From the NCBI GenBank assembly GCA_041477005.1, contig JBGOUJ010000500.1, forward strand, positions 1 to 5,803: a stretch of 5,803 bases of DNA. The letters are read 5' to 3'. How positions within the stretch are numbered: the stretch's first letter is position 1; every line of letters begins with the position of its first letter. Below are positions 1 to 5,803 of this stretch, in pieces. A program made the translations under genes and the position numbers. The stretch is from JBGOUJ01 sp041477005. Lineage in GTDB: Bacteria; Acidobacteriota; Terriglobia; Bryobacterales; JACQDG01. The notes beneath the pieces were generated by a model. It had not been told where the DNA came from, ran no database searches, and saw nothing but the letters and a program-made list of their open reading frames with translations.

Positions 1-187
1 GCGTGACAATGAGCAGCGGCATGGCGCAAATCTCGTGGGCCGCTGTCCGTTCCACGAAGACCACACGTCGTCGCTCCCGCTGCGAGCTCCGCGCACCGTA
101 ACCGCTCCCTCCGGGCCGGAAGGCGTCCCGGCTCGTCGCGACGACGACCACCGCCTCGTCATCCCCGGAAGGCCCCGGCTCGGCCAG
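1..187. other. Region downstream of the giant gene
   Basis: No complete gene is seen. On the minus strand, 65-81 nt after the stop, a 7-bp stem with a 3-nt loop can form (107-123, CCTTCCG / CGGAGGG with one G-U pair) but no U-run follows, so it is at most a weak terminator. Two minus-strand frames are open to the edge, one starting with ATG at 168-166 and one following the TAG in frame. Neither shows a ribosome site or a recognisable product. Confidence 0.5.
2..76 (+). pseudogene. Possible CHC2 (DnaG-type) zinc-finger remnant, partial
   Basis: The plus-strand frame beginning at position 2 reads RDNEQRHGANLVGRCPFHED followed by HTSSL. This resembles the first half of the CHC2 zinc finger of primase-like proteins, where 'G..LVG.CPFH.EKTPSL.V' is followed by a C-x2-C pair about 16-20 residues on. 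Here C44-46 and H53-55 (nucleotide positions) match the first two zinc ligands. After nt 76 the likeness stops and no C-x2-C follows in any plus frame. The frame then runs open into the antisense of the giant gene, which is not credible coding. The start lies outside the window. It is best read as the broken end of a CHC2 gene. A chance match is possible because it rests on one short motif. Confidence 0.35.
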
Positions 188-3100
188 CTAGTGGATCGTG
201 AGGGATCCGCTGGTTGGCTGGAGCGGCACGGTTTTCTTCCCGTCCCAGTCGCTCGAGAACCACAGCCCGCCGGTCTGCTTCCAAACCGTGATCCCCAGCG
301 TCTTGCCAGTCATGTTGATCTGAAACACGGCATTCCCGTCCAGAGTGACCGGGCTCTTCGGGTTGGTGATGTCCTCGATCGTCGCCGTACCGTCGAATGT
401 CGCGGCGTCGTTCCCGGCCGCCAGGGAGCCGATGGAGCTGCTTGGGATCTGGTAGGTACGCCCGCCGTTGTGGACAGTTGTCTGAAAGCTGCCCTGGAAC
501 TTCTTGCCGTCGCTGGTGAATTTTGCGTTGAAGCTGAAGCTCGCCGAAGAGCCGGCCCCCCCTGCCGCCGCTCCCGCCGAGTTCTTCAACAGCAGGGTCC
601 CATTGCCCGTGACCCACTCATCACTCGGACGGGAGACGGTGATGGCGATGCTGTGGCCCGCGTTGTCGCGCGTGTAGTAACCACCGACGACCACTCCAAC
701 CTTGAAGGACGCCGAGGAGGCTTTGCCGATGTTCACCGGCCACTCGTAGGTCGCCGTGCCCGTTTCCGTATCGCCGGCGCTCACCAGGCCCACCGGCACG
801 GTTGCAATCGGCGTGTTGGTGTTTCGGTCGATGAAAGTCACCGTGGCGTTGCGGATGTCGCCCGGTGTTTTATCATGCGCCGCTCCCGCGACGTCGCTGG
901 TGTCCCGGACCGTCACGCTTAGAGTCACCGTCGCGTTGCCGGACTGCGAAGTGGCGGTCGAAGCGGAGCGCGCACCGGTGTAGTTCACCCGCGCATCGTC
1001 GGGCGTGATGGTCAAGGAAGTCTGCGGATTGCCCACCGCGAAGTTGGGATTGATCCCGCTGAAAACGGCGGTGACGGTATGCTTATCGGGCGCCATCTGC
1101 CTGGTGGGCGCGGCCCCGAAGGGGGTCGGTTCCAGCAATGGTATGTTCGACAGCTTGGCTGTGAGAACGCCGTTGACCACAGCCAGGGCGGCCGTGCCCA
1201 TCGTTTGAGTGCCCACCAGGAAGGTGACGCTCTGGGCCGGCGCCAGTCCATTGACTATCGCCGGATTCAGAGTTGCGGTGAAACTTACCAGGTCGCTGTA
1301 TTGCTGAGTCTTGGGCGTGACGGTTACCGTCGACGCCGTTGGCGCCGGTTTTACCGATTGGCTCAGCGTGCCCTTGCCGGCCGGATAGTTTGCATTGCCG
1401 CTATAAGCCCCCGTGATCGTATGCGAACCGGCGGCGAGCGAGGAGGTGCTGAACGAAGCTGCGCCGCCCGCCAAAGCGACCGGTGCGCCGAAAGGCGAGC
1501 CGTCAATGCTGAACTGCACGGTGCCCGTAACCGGGCCGGCGCCGCCTGCGCTCACGGTGGCCGTAAACGTGACCTTGCCGCCGAAGATGGATGGATTGGA
1601 GGACGCCGCCAGCGACGTCCCGGTGTAGGCCGAGGAAACCGTTCGGCTCAGGCCCGGGGAGGTGCTGCCGTTGAAGTTGCCGTCACCCGTGTAAGTCGCG
1701 GCGATTGTGTGCTGGCCGGGGGTCATCGACGACGTGGTCATGGCGGCCGTCCCGCCCGCGAGCGCCACCGCTCCACCGGCCGGTGACCCGTCTATGCTGA
1801 ACTGCACGGTTCCCGTGGGCACACCGACCGCCGGCGGACACAGGGTCGAAACTGTCGCCGTGAAGGTCACTGGCTGGCCGACGGTTGGGGAAAGGACCGA
1901 GGATGCGAGCGCCGTCGATGTGGCCGCTTTCGACACTGCCTGCGATAGAGCCGCCGCAGCGCTGACGTCGAAGTTGGCGTCGCCAAGGTACCGCGCGGTA
2001 ATCGAATGCGAACCCACCGCCAGATTATTGAGGGCCAGTGTGGCCGAGCCGGCGCTCAAGCCGCCGGTTCCGAGCATGGTGGTCCCGTCGAAGAACTGCA
2101 CGCTGCCGGACGGGCTACCGGAGCCGCTGGTAACGCTGGCGGTGAGCGTAACCGACTGGCCAAAGGCCGACGGATTGGCCGAGGACGCCACCGCGGTGGA
2201 TGTGGACGCTTTGTTCACGTGCAGCGTAGCCGTCGCGGAGCTGGCCGCAAAGTTGCCCTGGGCGGCATAGGCGGCGCCTAAGCTGTGGTCACCGGCGCTG
2301 GGGCTGCTGATGCTGAAGGTCGCCGAGCCTGCCGAAAGGGGCAGGGAGGAGGCCGCGCCGCCGTCGACGCTCAGGGCAACGCTGCCGGTGGGGACGCCGC
2401 CGGCCGAGCTGACCGCGACGGTCACGGAGCCGGCAGCGTTGTAGGTCACCGTTGGGGCGGTCACGGTGATCGACGTGGACGCCGGGGTTACGGTCAAGTT
2501 TTTGCTGCTGTCGGAGGCGCTGGTGAAGTTGGCGTCGCCGCCGTAGGTGTACGTGATCGCATAGGGCGATCCAGCTACGGCCAGAGATCCCGTCCCAAAG
2601 GATGCCGAGAAGCTGCCGTCGTTCTGTATGTTCGCGGATTGGGTCGCGCCGTTGAGGGTGATGGATACGGCTCCGGTGGGCACAAGAGAGCCCAGGCCGA
2701 TCGTTCCCGACAAGGTGGTCGAGGCCGTTCCGACGGGGATCGCCGGCGAGCTGAGATTGCTGAACACCGGGGTGGCCTTATTCACCACCTGGCCGAAGGG
2801 CGTGGAAGCGCCGCCGCTGAAGGTGACGTCGCCGCTGTAGGCGGCAGTGATGGAATGGGCGCCGGCGACGAGCGAAGCCGTCGAAAGGGAGGCGCTTCCG
2901 GCGGCCAGGCTCGCCGTCCCTAGGGAAGTGGTTCCATCGAAGAATTCGGCGGTACCGGTAGCTGTGGCCGGAGTCACCGTCGCGGTGAAGGTCACCATCT
3001 GGCCGAAGGTCGACGGGCTCGGATTCGAAGTGAGGACCACCGGAATGACGACCACGGAGCCGGATCCGCTGACACGGCGGATCCGGTTGTTGCATTGATC

Positions 3101-5104
3101 GCTGATGAACAGGTTGCCGGCGGCGTCCAGGGCCACGCCGAAGGGGCAAGCGAGAGTCGCCGCGGTGGCCGGGCCGCCATCGCCGCTGAAGGAGAAATTC
3201 CCGTTGCCCGCAAACGTGCTGATGGCGCCGCCGGGAGCCACTTTGCGGATGACGTTGTTGCTGCTGTCGGCGATGAAGACGTCACCAGCCGCATCGACGG
3301 CTACTCCAAAAGGAAAAGACAGGGTCGCGCCGGTGGCTGGACCGCCGTCGCCGGTGTAGCCCGGGACCCCTGTGCCGGCGAAAGTGTGGATGATGCCGTC
3401 GGGCGTCACCTGGCGCACGTTCTGCTGGCACTCATCAACGATAAAGAGACTGCCCGAGGAGTCCACGGCCAATCCAAAGGGGCAACCCAAACTGGCGTTG
3501 ATCGCCGGGCTGCCATCGCCGCTCGAGCCGGAGGTTCCGTTGCCGGCGACCGTGTGGATGGTTCCATCCGGCGTCACCTCGCGAACGCGGTTATGGCAGC
3601 GGTCGGCAATGAACAGATCGCCGGCAGTATCGAGGGCCAGGCCGGAGGGGCAGGAAATGCCGGCAGCAGTGGCCGGTCCGTCGTCGCCGCCGAAGACCGT
3701 GGTTCCGTTGCCGGCGAACGTGCTGATGACGCCGGCCAGGGTCACCTTGCGAACGCGATTGTTGCTTTGATCGGCGATGTAGAGGTTGCCGGCCCCGTCG
3801 ACGACCACCGCGAGCGGGTTGATGCCGGCGTTGAGAGCGGGACCGCCGTCGCCGCCGAAGGTGAAGCTTCCGTTGCCCGCCACGGTCGTGATGACGCCGC
3901 CGCTGACCTTCCGGATGACGGCATTGGCCTGATCGGCGATGTAGAGGTTGCCGGCCGCGTCCACCGCCGCACCCGTCGGGGAGGAAAGGCTGGCGTTGAC
4001 GGCCAAGCCGCCGTCGCCGCTAAAAGCGACAGTGCCGTTGCCGGCAAAAGTATTAATGATTCCCAGGGTGACCTTCCGGACACGGTTGTTGCACATATCG
4101 GCGATGAAGACGTTGCCCACCGCGTCCGCCGCCGCTCCGGCGGGGCAAGCGAGACTGGCGGCCGTCGCCGGGCCGCCGTCCCCCGCAAAAGTCAAGATGC
4201 CGTCTCCGGCGAAGGCCGTTATGTTGCCGCCCGAAACCTTGCGGACGAGGTTGTCGCAGTTGTTCACGAGGAACACGCTGCCCCCCGCGTCCACCGCCAC
4301 TGCGGCCGCGCAGCCGATGCCGGCGGCGGTCGCCGCGCCGCCGTCGCCGCTCGGAGTGGACGAGCCGTTGCCCGCGAAGGTGGAGATGGCCCCGGCGGTT
4401 ACCTTGCGGATCCGGTAATTGTCGTGATCGGCGATGTAGACGTTGCCTGCCCCATCCACGGCCACCCCCATCGGGTTGGACAGCGCGGCATTGGCCGCCG
4501 GACCGCCGTCGCCGCCGGAGCCGGTCGTACCGTTGCCCGCGAAGGTCGTAATGATGCCCGCGGTGACTTTGCGGACGCGCTCCTGGCACCGGTCGGCGAT
4601 ATAGAGGCTGCCTGCCCCATCCACCGCCAGGCCGAATGGACAGCCCAGGGAGGCGTCTATGGCCGGTCCGCCGTCGCCGTCCGATCCCATGCTGCCGTTG
4701 CCCGCCACCGTGCTGATGACGCCGCCGCTGACTTTGCGAACCACGCTATTGCACTCGTCGGCGATGTACAGATTGCCGGCTGCATCGAGCGCCACCCCCC
4801 TGGGGCAGCCGAGAGTGGCTTGCGTCGCCGGCCCGCCATCCCCGCTGGAGCCGGAGTCTCCATTGCCCGCGAACACAGTCAACTGACCGGCGCTGGTCAC
4901 TCGGAACACCCTGCTTTGAGCCGGGCTGGCAATGTAGAGGTTGCCCGCGGCGTCTGTCGCCACGGCGCGTGGATTGTTGAGGCTGGCGGAAACGGCAGGC
5001 AGGTTGTTGGGACCGCCCCCGGCAACCGTGTCGATAATCGTGTCGCCGAACGCCGCGACGGCGAACAGCAGGACTGCCAACAGCGCCAGCACCGATCGTC
5101 TCAT
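188..5104 (-). CDS. Giant secreted NHL-propeller / Ig-like repeat protein
   Basis: This 1638-aa protein is probably exported through Sec and acts at the cell surface or outside the cell. Residues 1-20 are a signal peptide: basic MRRS, a hydrophobic core, then a small-residue cleavage region before DT. Residues 22-33 form a lone closing strand (IIDTVAGGG). Residues 42-679 hold twelve NHL repeats of 54-56 aa. Residues 685-1368 hold about seven Ig-like domains. Residues 1369-1638 form a C-terminal beta module. No sortase motif, PEP-CTERM tail or catalytic motif is seen. The ATG at 5104 is chosen because it puts the signal peptide first and lies 2 nt after the upstream gene's stop. The frame is unbroken and ends with TAG at 190-188. 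NHL propellers are binding scaffolds and Ig-like arrays are usually stalks or adhesive surfaces, so adhesion or matrix binding is an inference. The substrate is unknown. Residue composition is rich in Ala, Gly, Ser and Thr, as is usual for such proteins. Confidence 0.95.
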   Translation of the reverse strand: MRRSVLALLAVLLFAVAAFGDTIIDTVAGGGPNNLPAVSASLNNPRAVATDAAGNLYIASPAQSRVFRVTSAGQLTVFAGNGDSGSSGDGGPATQATLGCPRGVALDAAGNLYIADECNSVVRKVSGGVISTVAGNGSMGSDGDGGPAIDASLGCPFGLAVDGAGSLYIADRCQERVRKVTAGIITTFAGNGTTGSGGDGGPAANAALSNPMGVAVDGAGNVYIADHDNYRIRKVTAGAISTFAGNGSSTPSGDGGAATAAGIGCAAAVAVDAGGSVFLVNNCDNLVRKVSGGNITAFAGDGILTFAGDGGPATAASLACPAGAAADAVGNVFIADMCNNRVRKVTLGIINTFAGNGTVAFSGDGGLAVNASLSSPTGAAVDAAGNLYIADQANAVIRKVSGGVITTVAGNGSFTFGGDGGPALNAGINPLAVVVDGAGNLYIADQSNNRVRKVTLAGVISTFAGNGTTVFGGDDGPATAAGISCPSGLALDTAGDLFIADRCHNRVREVTPDGTIHTVAGNGTSGSSGDGSPAINASLGCPFGLAVDSSGSLFIVDECQQNVRQVTPDGIIHTFAGTGVPGYTGDGGPATGATLSFPFGVAVDAAGDVFIADSSNNVIRKVAPGGAISTFAGNGNFSFSGDGGPATAATLACPFGVALDAAGNLFISDQCNNRIRRVSGSGSVVVIPVVLTSNPSPSTFGQMVTFTATVTPATATGTAEFFDGTTSLGTASLAAGSASLSTASLVAGAHSITAAYSGDVTFSGGASTPFGQVVNKATPVFSNLSSPAIPVGTASTTLSGTIGLGSLVPTGAVSITLNGATQSANIQNDGSFSASFGTGSLAVAGSPYAITYTYGGDANFTSASDSSKNLTVTPASTSITVTAPTVTYNAAGSVTVAVSSAGGVPTGSVALSVDGGAASSLPLSAGSATFSISSPSAGDHSLGAAYAAQGNFAASSATATLHVNKASTSTAVASSANPSAFGQSVTLTASVTSGSGSPSGSVQFFDGTTMLGTGGLSAGSATLALNNLAVGSHSITARYLGDANFDVSAAAALSQAVSKAATSTALASSVLSPTVGQPVTFTATVSTLCPPAVGVPTGTVQFSIDGSPAGGAVALAGGTAAMTTSSMTPGQHTIAATYTGDGNFNGSTSPGLSRTVSSAYTGTSLAASSNPSIFGGKVTFTATVSAGGAGPVTGTVQFSIDGSPFGAPVALAGGAASFSTSSLAAGSHTITGAYSGNANYPAGKGTLSQSVKPAPTASTVTVTPKTQQYSDLVSFTATLNPAIVNGLAPAQSVTFLVGTQTMGTAALAVVNGVLTAKLSNIPLLEPTPFGAAPTRQMAPDKHTVTAVFSGINPNFAVGNPQTSLTITPDDARVNYTGARSASTATSQSGNATVTLSVTVRDTSDVAGAAHDKTPGDIRNATVTFIDRNTNTPIATVPVGLVSAGDTETGTATYEWPVNIGKASSASFKVGVVVGGYYTRDNAGHSIAITVSRPSDEWVTGNGTLLLKNSAGAAAGGAGSSASFSFNAKFTSDGKKFQGSFQTTVHNGGRTYQIPSSSIGSLAAGNDAATFDGTATIEDITNPKSPVTLDGNAVFQINMTGKTLGITVWKQTGGLWFSSDWDGKKTVPLQPTSGSLTIH
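191..1000 (-). other. C-terminal beta module of the giant protein (residues 1369-1638)
   Basis: The module has two parts. Residues 1369-1494 contain NATVTF.DRNT..PIA..PVGLV and GTATYEWPVNIG, then VGVVVGGYYTRDN. Residues 1496-1638 begin WVTGNGTLLL, continue SFSFNAKF and AATFDGTATIEDITNPKSPV, then LGITVWKQTGGLWFSSDWDG, and end SGSLTIH. From memory, the same order of motifs ('ITGGG' opening, 'FGFN.KY', 'ITVWN..GGLWFSS.W.G', final 'G.L.VH') closes many large secreted repeat proteins in Bacteroidota, Acidobacteriota and relatives. The protein therefore seems full length, with the stop in its normal place. Function of the module is not known to me; it may fold at, or mark, the C-terminus for surface display. 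Confidence 0.6.
1001..3052 (-). repeat. About seven tandem Ig-like domains (residues 685-1368)
   Basis: Each unit is about 92-115 aa and ends in a form of 'G.H.ITA.Y.GD.NF.....L...V'. Approximate limits are 685-776, 777-873, 874-965, 966-1059, 1060-1158, 1159-1253 and 1254-1368. Units 1 and 4 carry FFDGTT.LGT, and units 5 and 6 carry GTVQFSIDGSP. This matches bacterial Ig-like domains of the Big_3 type. Unit 2 is a more distant variant, and unit 7 has a long insertion (about residues 1320-1340, LLEPTPFGAAPTRQMAPD). Units 5 and 6 are the most alike: a 17-bp stretch (atgctgaactgcacggt on the plus strand) is identical at 1506-1522 and 1794-1810, 288 bp apart, so this duplication is the youngest. 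The likely role is a rigid stalk or adhesive array. Confidence 0.88.
3068..5044 (-). repeat. Twelve tandem NHL propeller repeats (residues 21-679)
   Basis: The coding repeat follows the pattern L..P.GVAVD.AGNLYIAD..N.RVRKV..G.I.TFAGNG...SGDGGPA..A. Blades start near residues 42, 98, 153, 208, 263, 318, 373, 428, 483, 539, 595 and 651. Blades 2-7 have an almost exact 55-aa (165-bp) period. The last blade lacks its final TFAGNG strand, and the N-terminal IIDTVAGGG supplies the missing one, the usual 'velcro' closure of propellers. Known NHL propellers often have six blades, so twelve most simply means two six-bladed propellers, but one ring cannot be excluded. Seven blades carry a Cys pair. The DNA copies have drifted apart, so the array is old and not a recent slippage expansion. 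Confidence 0.93.
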
Positions 5105-5106
5105 GG

Positions 5107-5547
5107 CTAAAACGCGCTCCCCATTGCCAGCGGCGCCAACCCGATAGCGCGCCGCTGCGGCCTGCCGTTGCTACCGGTATAGGTGATTCTTAGGGTGGGG
5201 CTCCCGCCCCGGAGCCACCGCTCGTACTCCTGCCGCGAAATCACGAAAGTGTCCTGCAGTCGGACTCGCTCGTGACGTCGAAACGACACCGTCGGGAATT
5301 TGTGGCTCTTGCCCGGCTGCTCGAGATCGTCCAGCGTGATGCTGGCGCCGATCACGTCCTGGTCGATGTGACTGAGGAGCGAAAGCGAAAGGGTGACCCG
5401 CACCTCGGCTCCCAGATCTATCGCCTGGGTCAGTTCATAAAAGCCGGCAAAGTCGCGGCCGTTGGCCGCAAGAGCGGAAATAGGGCTGAGAAGCAGAAAA
5501 ATCCCTAGGATTTTCGCCGTTGTCGAATAGGAAGCACTGAGTCTCAT
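5107..5547 (-). CDS. Small secreted beta-rich protein of unknown function
   Basis: This 146-aa protein has a clear signal peptide: a basic start, hydrophobic core at about residues 13-20 (ILGIFLLL), and an SALA-A cleavage site near residues 27-28. The mature part is about 118 aa, has no cysteine, and reads as alternating beta strands: EVRVTLSLSLLSH (48-60), DVIGASITL (64-72), TVSF (86-89), RVRLQDTFVIS (94-104) and LRITYTG (119-125). A short helix-like stretch, RQEYERWLRGG, lies between the last two. An Ig/fibronectin-like sandwich is the best guess, not a family assignment. I do not recognise a named family, although small exported proteins of this style occur beside NHL/Ig-like giants in Acidobacteriota as far as I recall. 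It is the first gene of the pair and its stop lies 2 nt before the large gene's ATG. The ATG at 5547 is preceded by AAGAGG at a 5-nt spacing. It may be a partner or chaperone-like accessory of the large protein, which is inference from position only. Confidence 0.85.
   Translation of the reverse strand: MRLSASYSTTAKILGIFLLLSPISALAANGRDFAGFYELTQAIDLGAEVRVTLSLSLLSHIDQDVIGASITLDDLEQPGKSHKFPTVSFRRHERVRLQDTFVISRQEYERWLRGGSPTLRITYTGSNGRPQRRAIGLAPLAMGSAF
5117..5122 (-). promoter_or_regulatory. Candidate ribosome binding site of the giant gene
   Basis: GGGGAG on the minus strand lies inside the last codons of the small gene, 12 nt before the ATG at 5104. The spacing is longer than ideal. With only 2 nt between the upstream stop and this ATG, re-initiation by ribosomes finishing the small gene (translational coupling) is the more likely main route. 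No separate promoter for the large gene was seen. Confidence 0.35.
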
Positions 5548-5552
5548 CTAAG

Positions 5553-5558
5553 CCTCTT
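5553..5558 (-). promoter_or_regulatory. Ribosome binding site of the small gene
   Basis: AAGAGG on the minus strand, 5 nt before the ATG at 5547. It supports this start, which also gives a complete signal peptide. Confidence 0.55.
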
Positions 5559-5564
5559 CAGTAC

Positions 5565-5593
5565 ATTCTGCTCGGTGGTTCTAGTACCGTCAA
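5565..5593 (-). promoter_or_regulatory. Candidate sigma-70-type promoter for the two-gene cassette
   Basis: On the minus strand TTGACG (5593-5588) is followed after 17 nt by CAGAAT (5570-5565). The first matches the -35 consensus at 5 of 6 positions and the second the -10 at 4 of 6. Transcription would begin near 5557, leaving a leader of only about 10 nt with the AAGAGG at its very front, which is short. A weaker alternative further upstream is TTGATA at 5660-5655, with CAAAAT 15 nt on. Neither has been tested. Confidence 0.35.
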
Positions 5594-5624
5594 GCCGGCT
5601 TTATAACCTAGATTGCTAGTACTA
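5577..5624. promoter_or_regulatory. CTAGTAC repeat / palindrome cluster, possible operator
   Basis: CTAGTAC occurs twice in the same orientation, at 5581-5587 and 5616-5622, 35 bp apart. The first sits in a 12-bp imperfect palindrome, GGTTCTAGTACC (5577-5588, 10 of 12 positions symmetric). The second contains the perfect 8-bp palindrome TAGTACTA (5617-5624). A third CTAG lies at 5608-5611. The first palindrome overlaps the spacer and edge of the predicted -35 box, where a repressor would block RNA polymerase. The regulator is unknown. Confidence 0.35.
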
Positions 5625-5772
5625 AAGTTCTATTTTGTAACCGATTGGGGGGTATCAAAAGGTTGGCAGTTCCCAGTCTTTCCTCTGAGGTCATAACCGC
5701 TTTGGCGGCGGGGTGGGGCATCCCGAAAATCGAAGATTAGTGCTGAGATTCGTTGGCCCGGAAGGCTGCTGA

Positions 5773-5802
5773 GGCCGGCGCCCGGTCGGGGCGCTGCCGG
5801 CC
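5773..5802. other. Strong GC-rich hairpin at the window edge
   Basis: GGCCG (5773-5777) and GCGCCC (5778-5783) pair with GGGCGC (5789-5794) and CGGCC (5798-5802). The loop is GGTCG and a 3-nt bulge, TGC, interrupts one arm. No T-run follows on either strand within the window, so a classical intrinsic terminator is not supported. It may be a terminator-like stem of a neighbouring gene outside the window or one copy of a dispersed palindromic repeat. Confidence 0.5.
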
Positions 5803-5803
5803 A

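Larger units (their letters stand above)
5548..5803. other. Intergenic region upstream of the cassette
   Basis: About 255 bp without a convincing gene. It is locally much richer in A+T (5581-5660) than the coding DNA, as expected for a promoter region. It carries the candidate promoter, the CTAG palindromes and the edge hairpin. Short open frames exist on both strands (for example plus 5612-5740 without an ATG, and a minus frame from the edge to a TAG at 5634-5632), but none has a start, ribosome site or family look. A remnant or the tail of an outside gene cannot be excluded. Confidence 0.6.

Noticed and set aside
107..123. Stem-loop downstream of the giant gene as an intrinsic terminator
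   Set aside because: The stem is short, includes a G-U pair, and no U-run follows.
1..168. Minus-strand frames open to the left edge after the giant gene, including one in frame with its TAG (readthrough)
   Set aside because: An open run of about 60 codons is not surprising in GC-rich DNA. There is no ribosome site, and the giant protein ends in the expected SGSLTIH, so readthrough is not needed.
35..922. A 295-codon plus-strand frame from a GTG
   Set aside because: Only its first 40 or so bases (with the bases before them) look like a protein motif (CHC2). The rest is antisense of the giant gene's C-terminal module, with no repeat or family pattern.
3068..5044. CRISPR-like or non-coding tandem repeat
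   Set aside because: The 165-bp periodicity is fully explained by the NHL blades in an intact reading frame, and the units diverge at DNA level as expected for protein repeats.
3095..5110. A 671-codon open frame on the plus strand, antisense to the propeller repeats
   Set aside because: It mirrors the repeat of the minus gene, has low-complexity Ala/Gly/Val/Arg/Asp-rich sequence and no signal or domain. Long antisense frames are common in GC-rich repeat genes. The minus frame has a signal peptide and clear NHL motifs.
5612..5740. Plus-strand short open frame ending GWGIPKIED before TAG
   Set aside because: No start codon or ribosome site, it crosses the likely promoter of the minus-strand genes, and no family is recognised.
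5548..5803. Riboswitch (for example cyclic-di-GMP class) upstream of the exported genes
   Set aside because: I looked for conserved riboswitch core motifs and a long structured leader and saw neither; the best promoter leaves only a very short leader.

Overview
The window is GC-rich and holds a two-gene cassette on the minus strand. A small secreted protein (5547..5107) is followed after 2 nt by a very large secreted repeat protein (5104..188, 1638 aa). The large protein has a signal peptide, twelve NHL beta-propeller blades, about seven bacterial Ig-like domains, and a C-terminal beta module ending close to the stop. The combination of NHL blades of the 'GNLYIAD..N.RVRKV..G.ISTFAGNG..SGDGGPA' type with Ig-like 'FFDGTT.LGT...G.H.ITA.Y.GD.NF' repeats is most familiar from Acidobacteriota (Bryobacter/Solibacter/Koribacter-like soil bacteria). 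That assignment is from memory of protein style, not from a marker gene.

Layout from right to left, in the direction of transcription: 5548-5803 is non-coding. It carries a strong GC-rich hairpin at the window edge, a cluster of CTAG-containing palindromes, and a plausible sigma-70-type promoter just before the small gene. Next come the small exported protein and then the giant exported protein. Positions 1-187 lie beyond the stop of the giant gene and hold no complete gene. On the plus strand at the very edge, one frame reads like the first half of a CHC2 (DnaG-type) zinc finger, probably the tail of a gene remnant entering from outside.

The two genes are spaced for translational coupling and both products have Sec signals, so they are probably made together and act outside the cytoplasm. 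The small protein could be a partner of the large adhesin or matrix-like protein. No enzyme active site is visible in either, and their function is unknown. The most informative signal inside the large gene is in the propeller. Two cysteines, always C-x17-C, occur together in exactly seven of the twelve blades and both are absent from the other five. Blades 2-7 also follow a three-blade pattern (++-++-) and share a shorter turn, while blades 1 and 8-12 have a longer one. This suggests intra-blade disulfides and a propeller pair built by duplication of a three-blade unit.

No rRNA, tRNA, CRISPR array, insertion sequence or complete mobile element was recognised.
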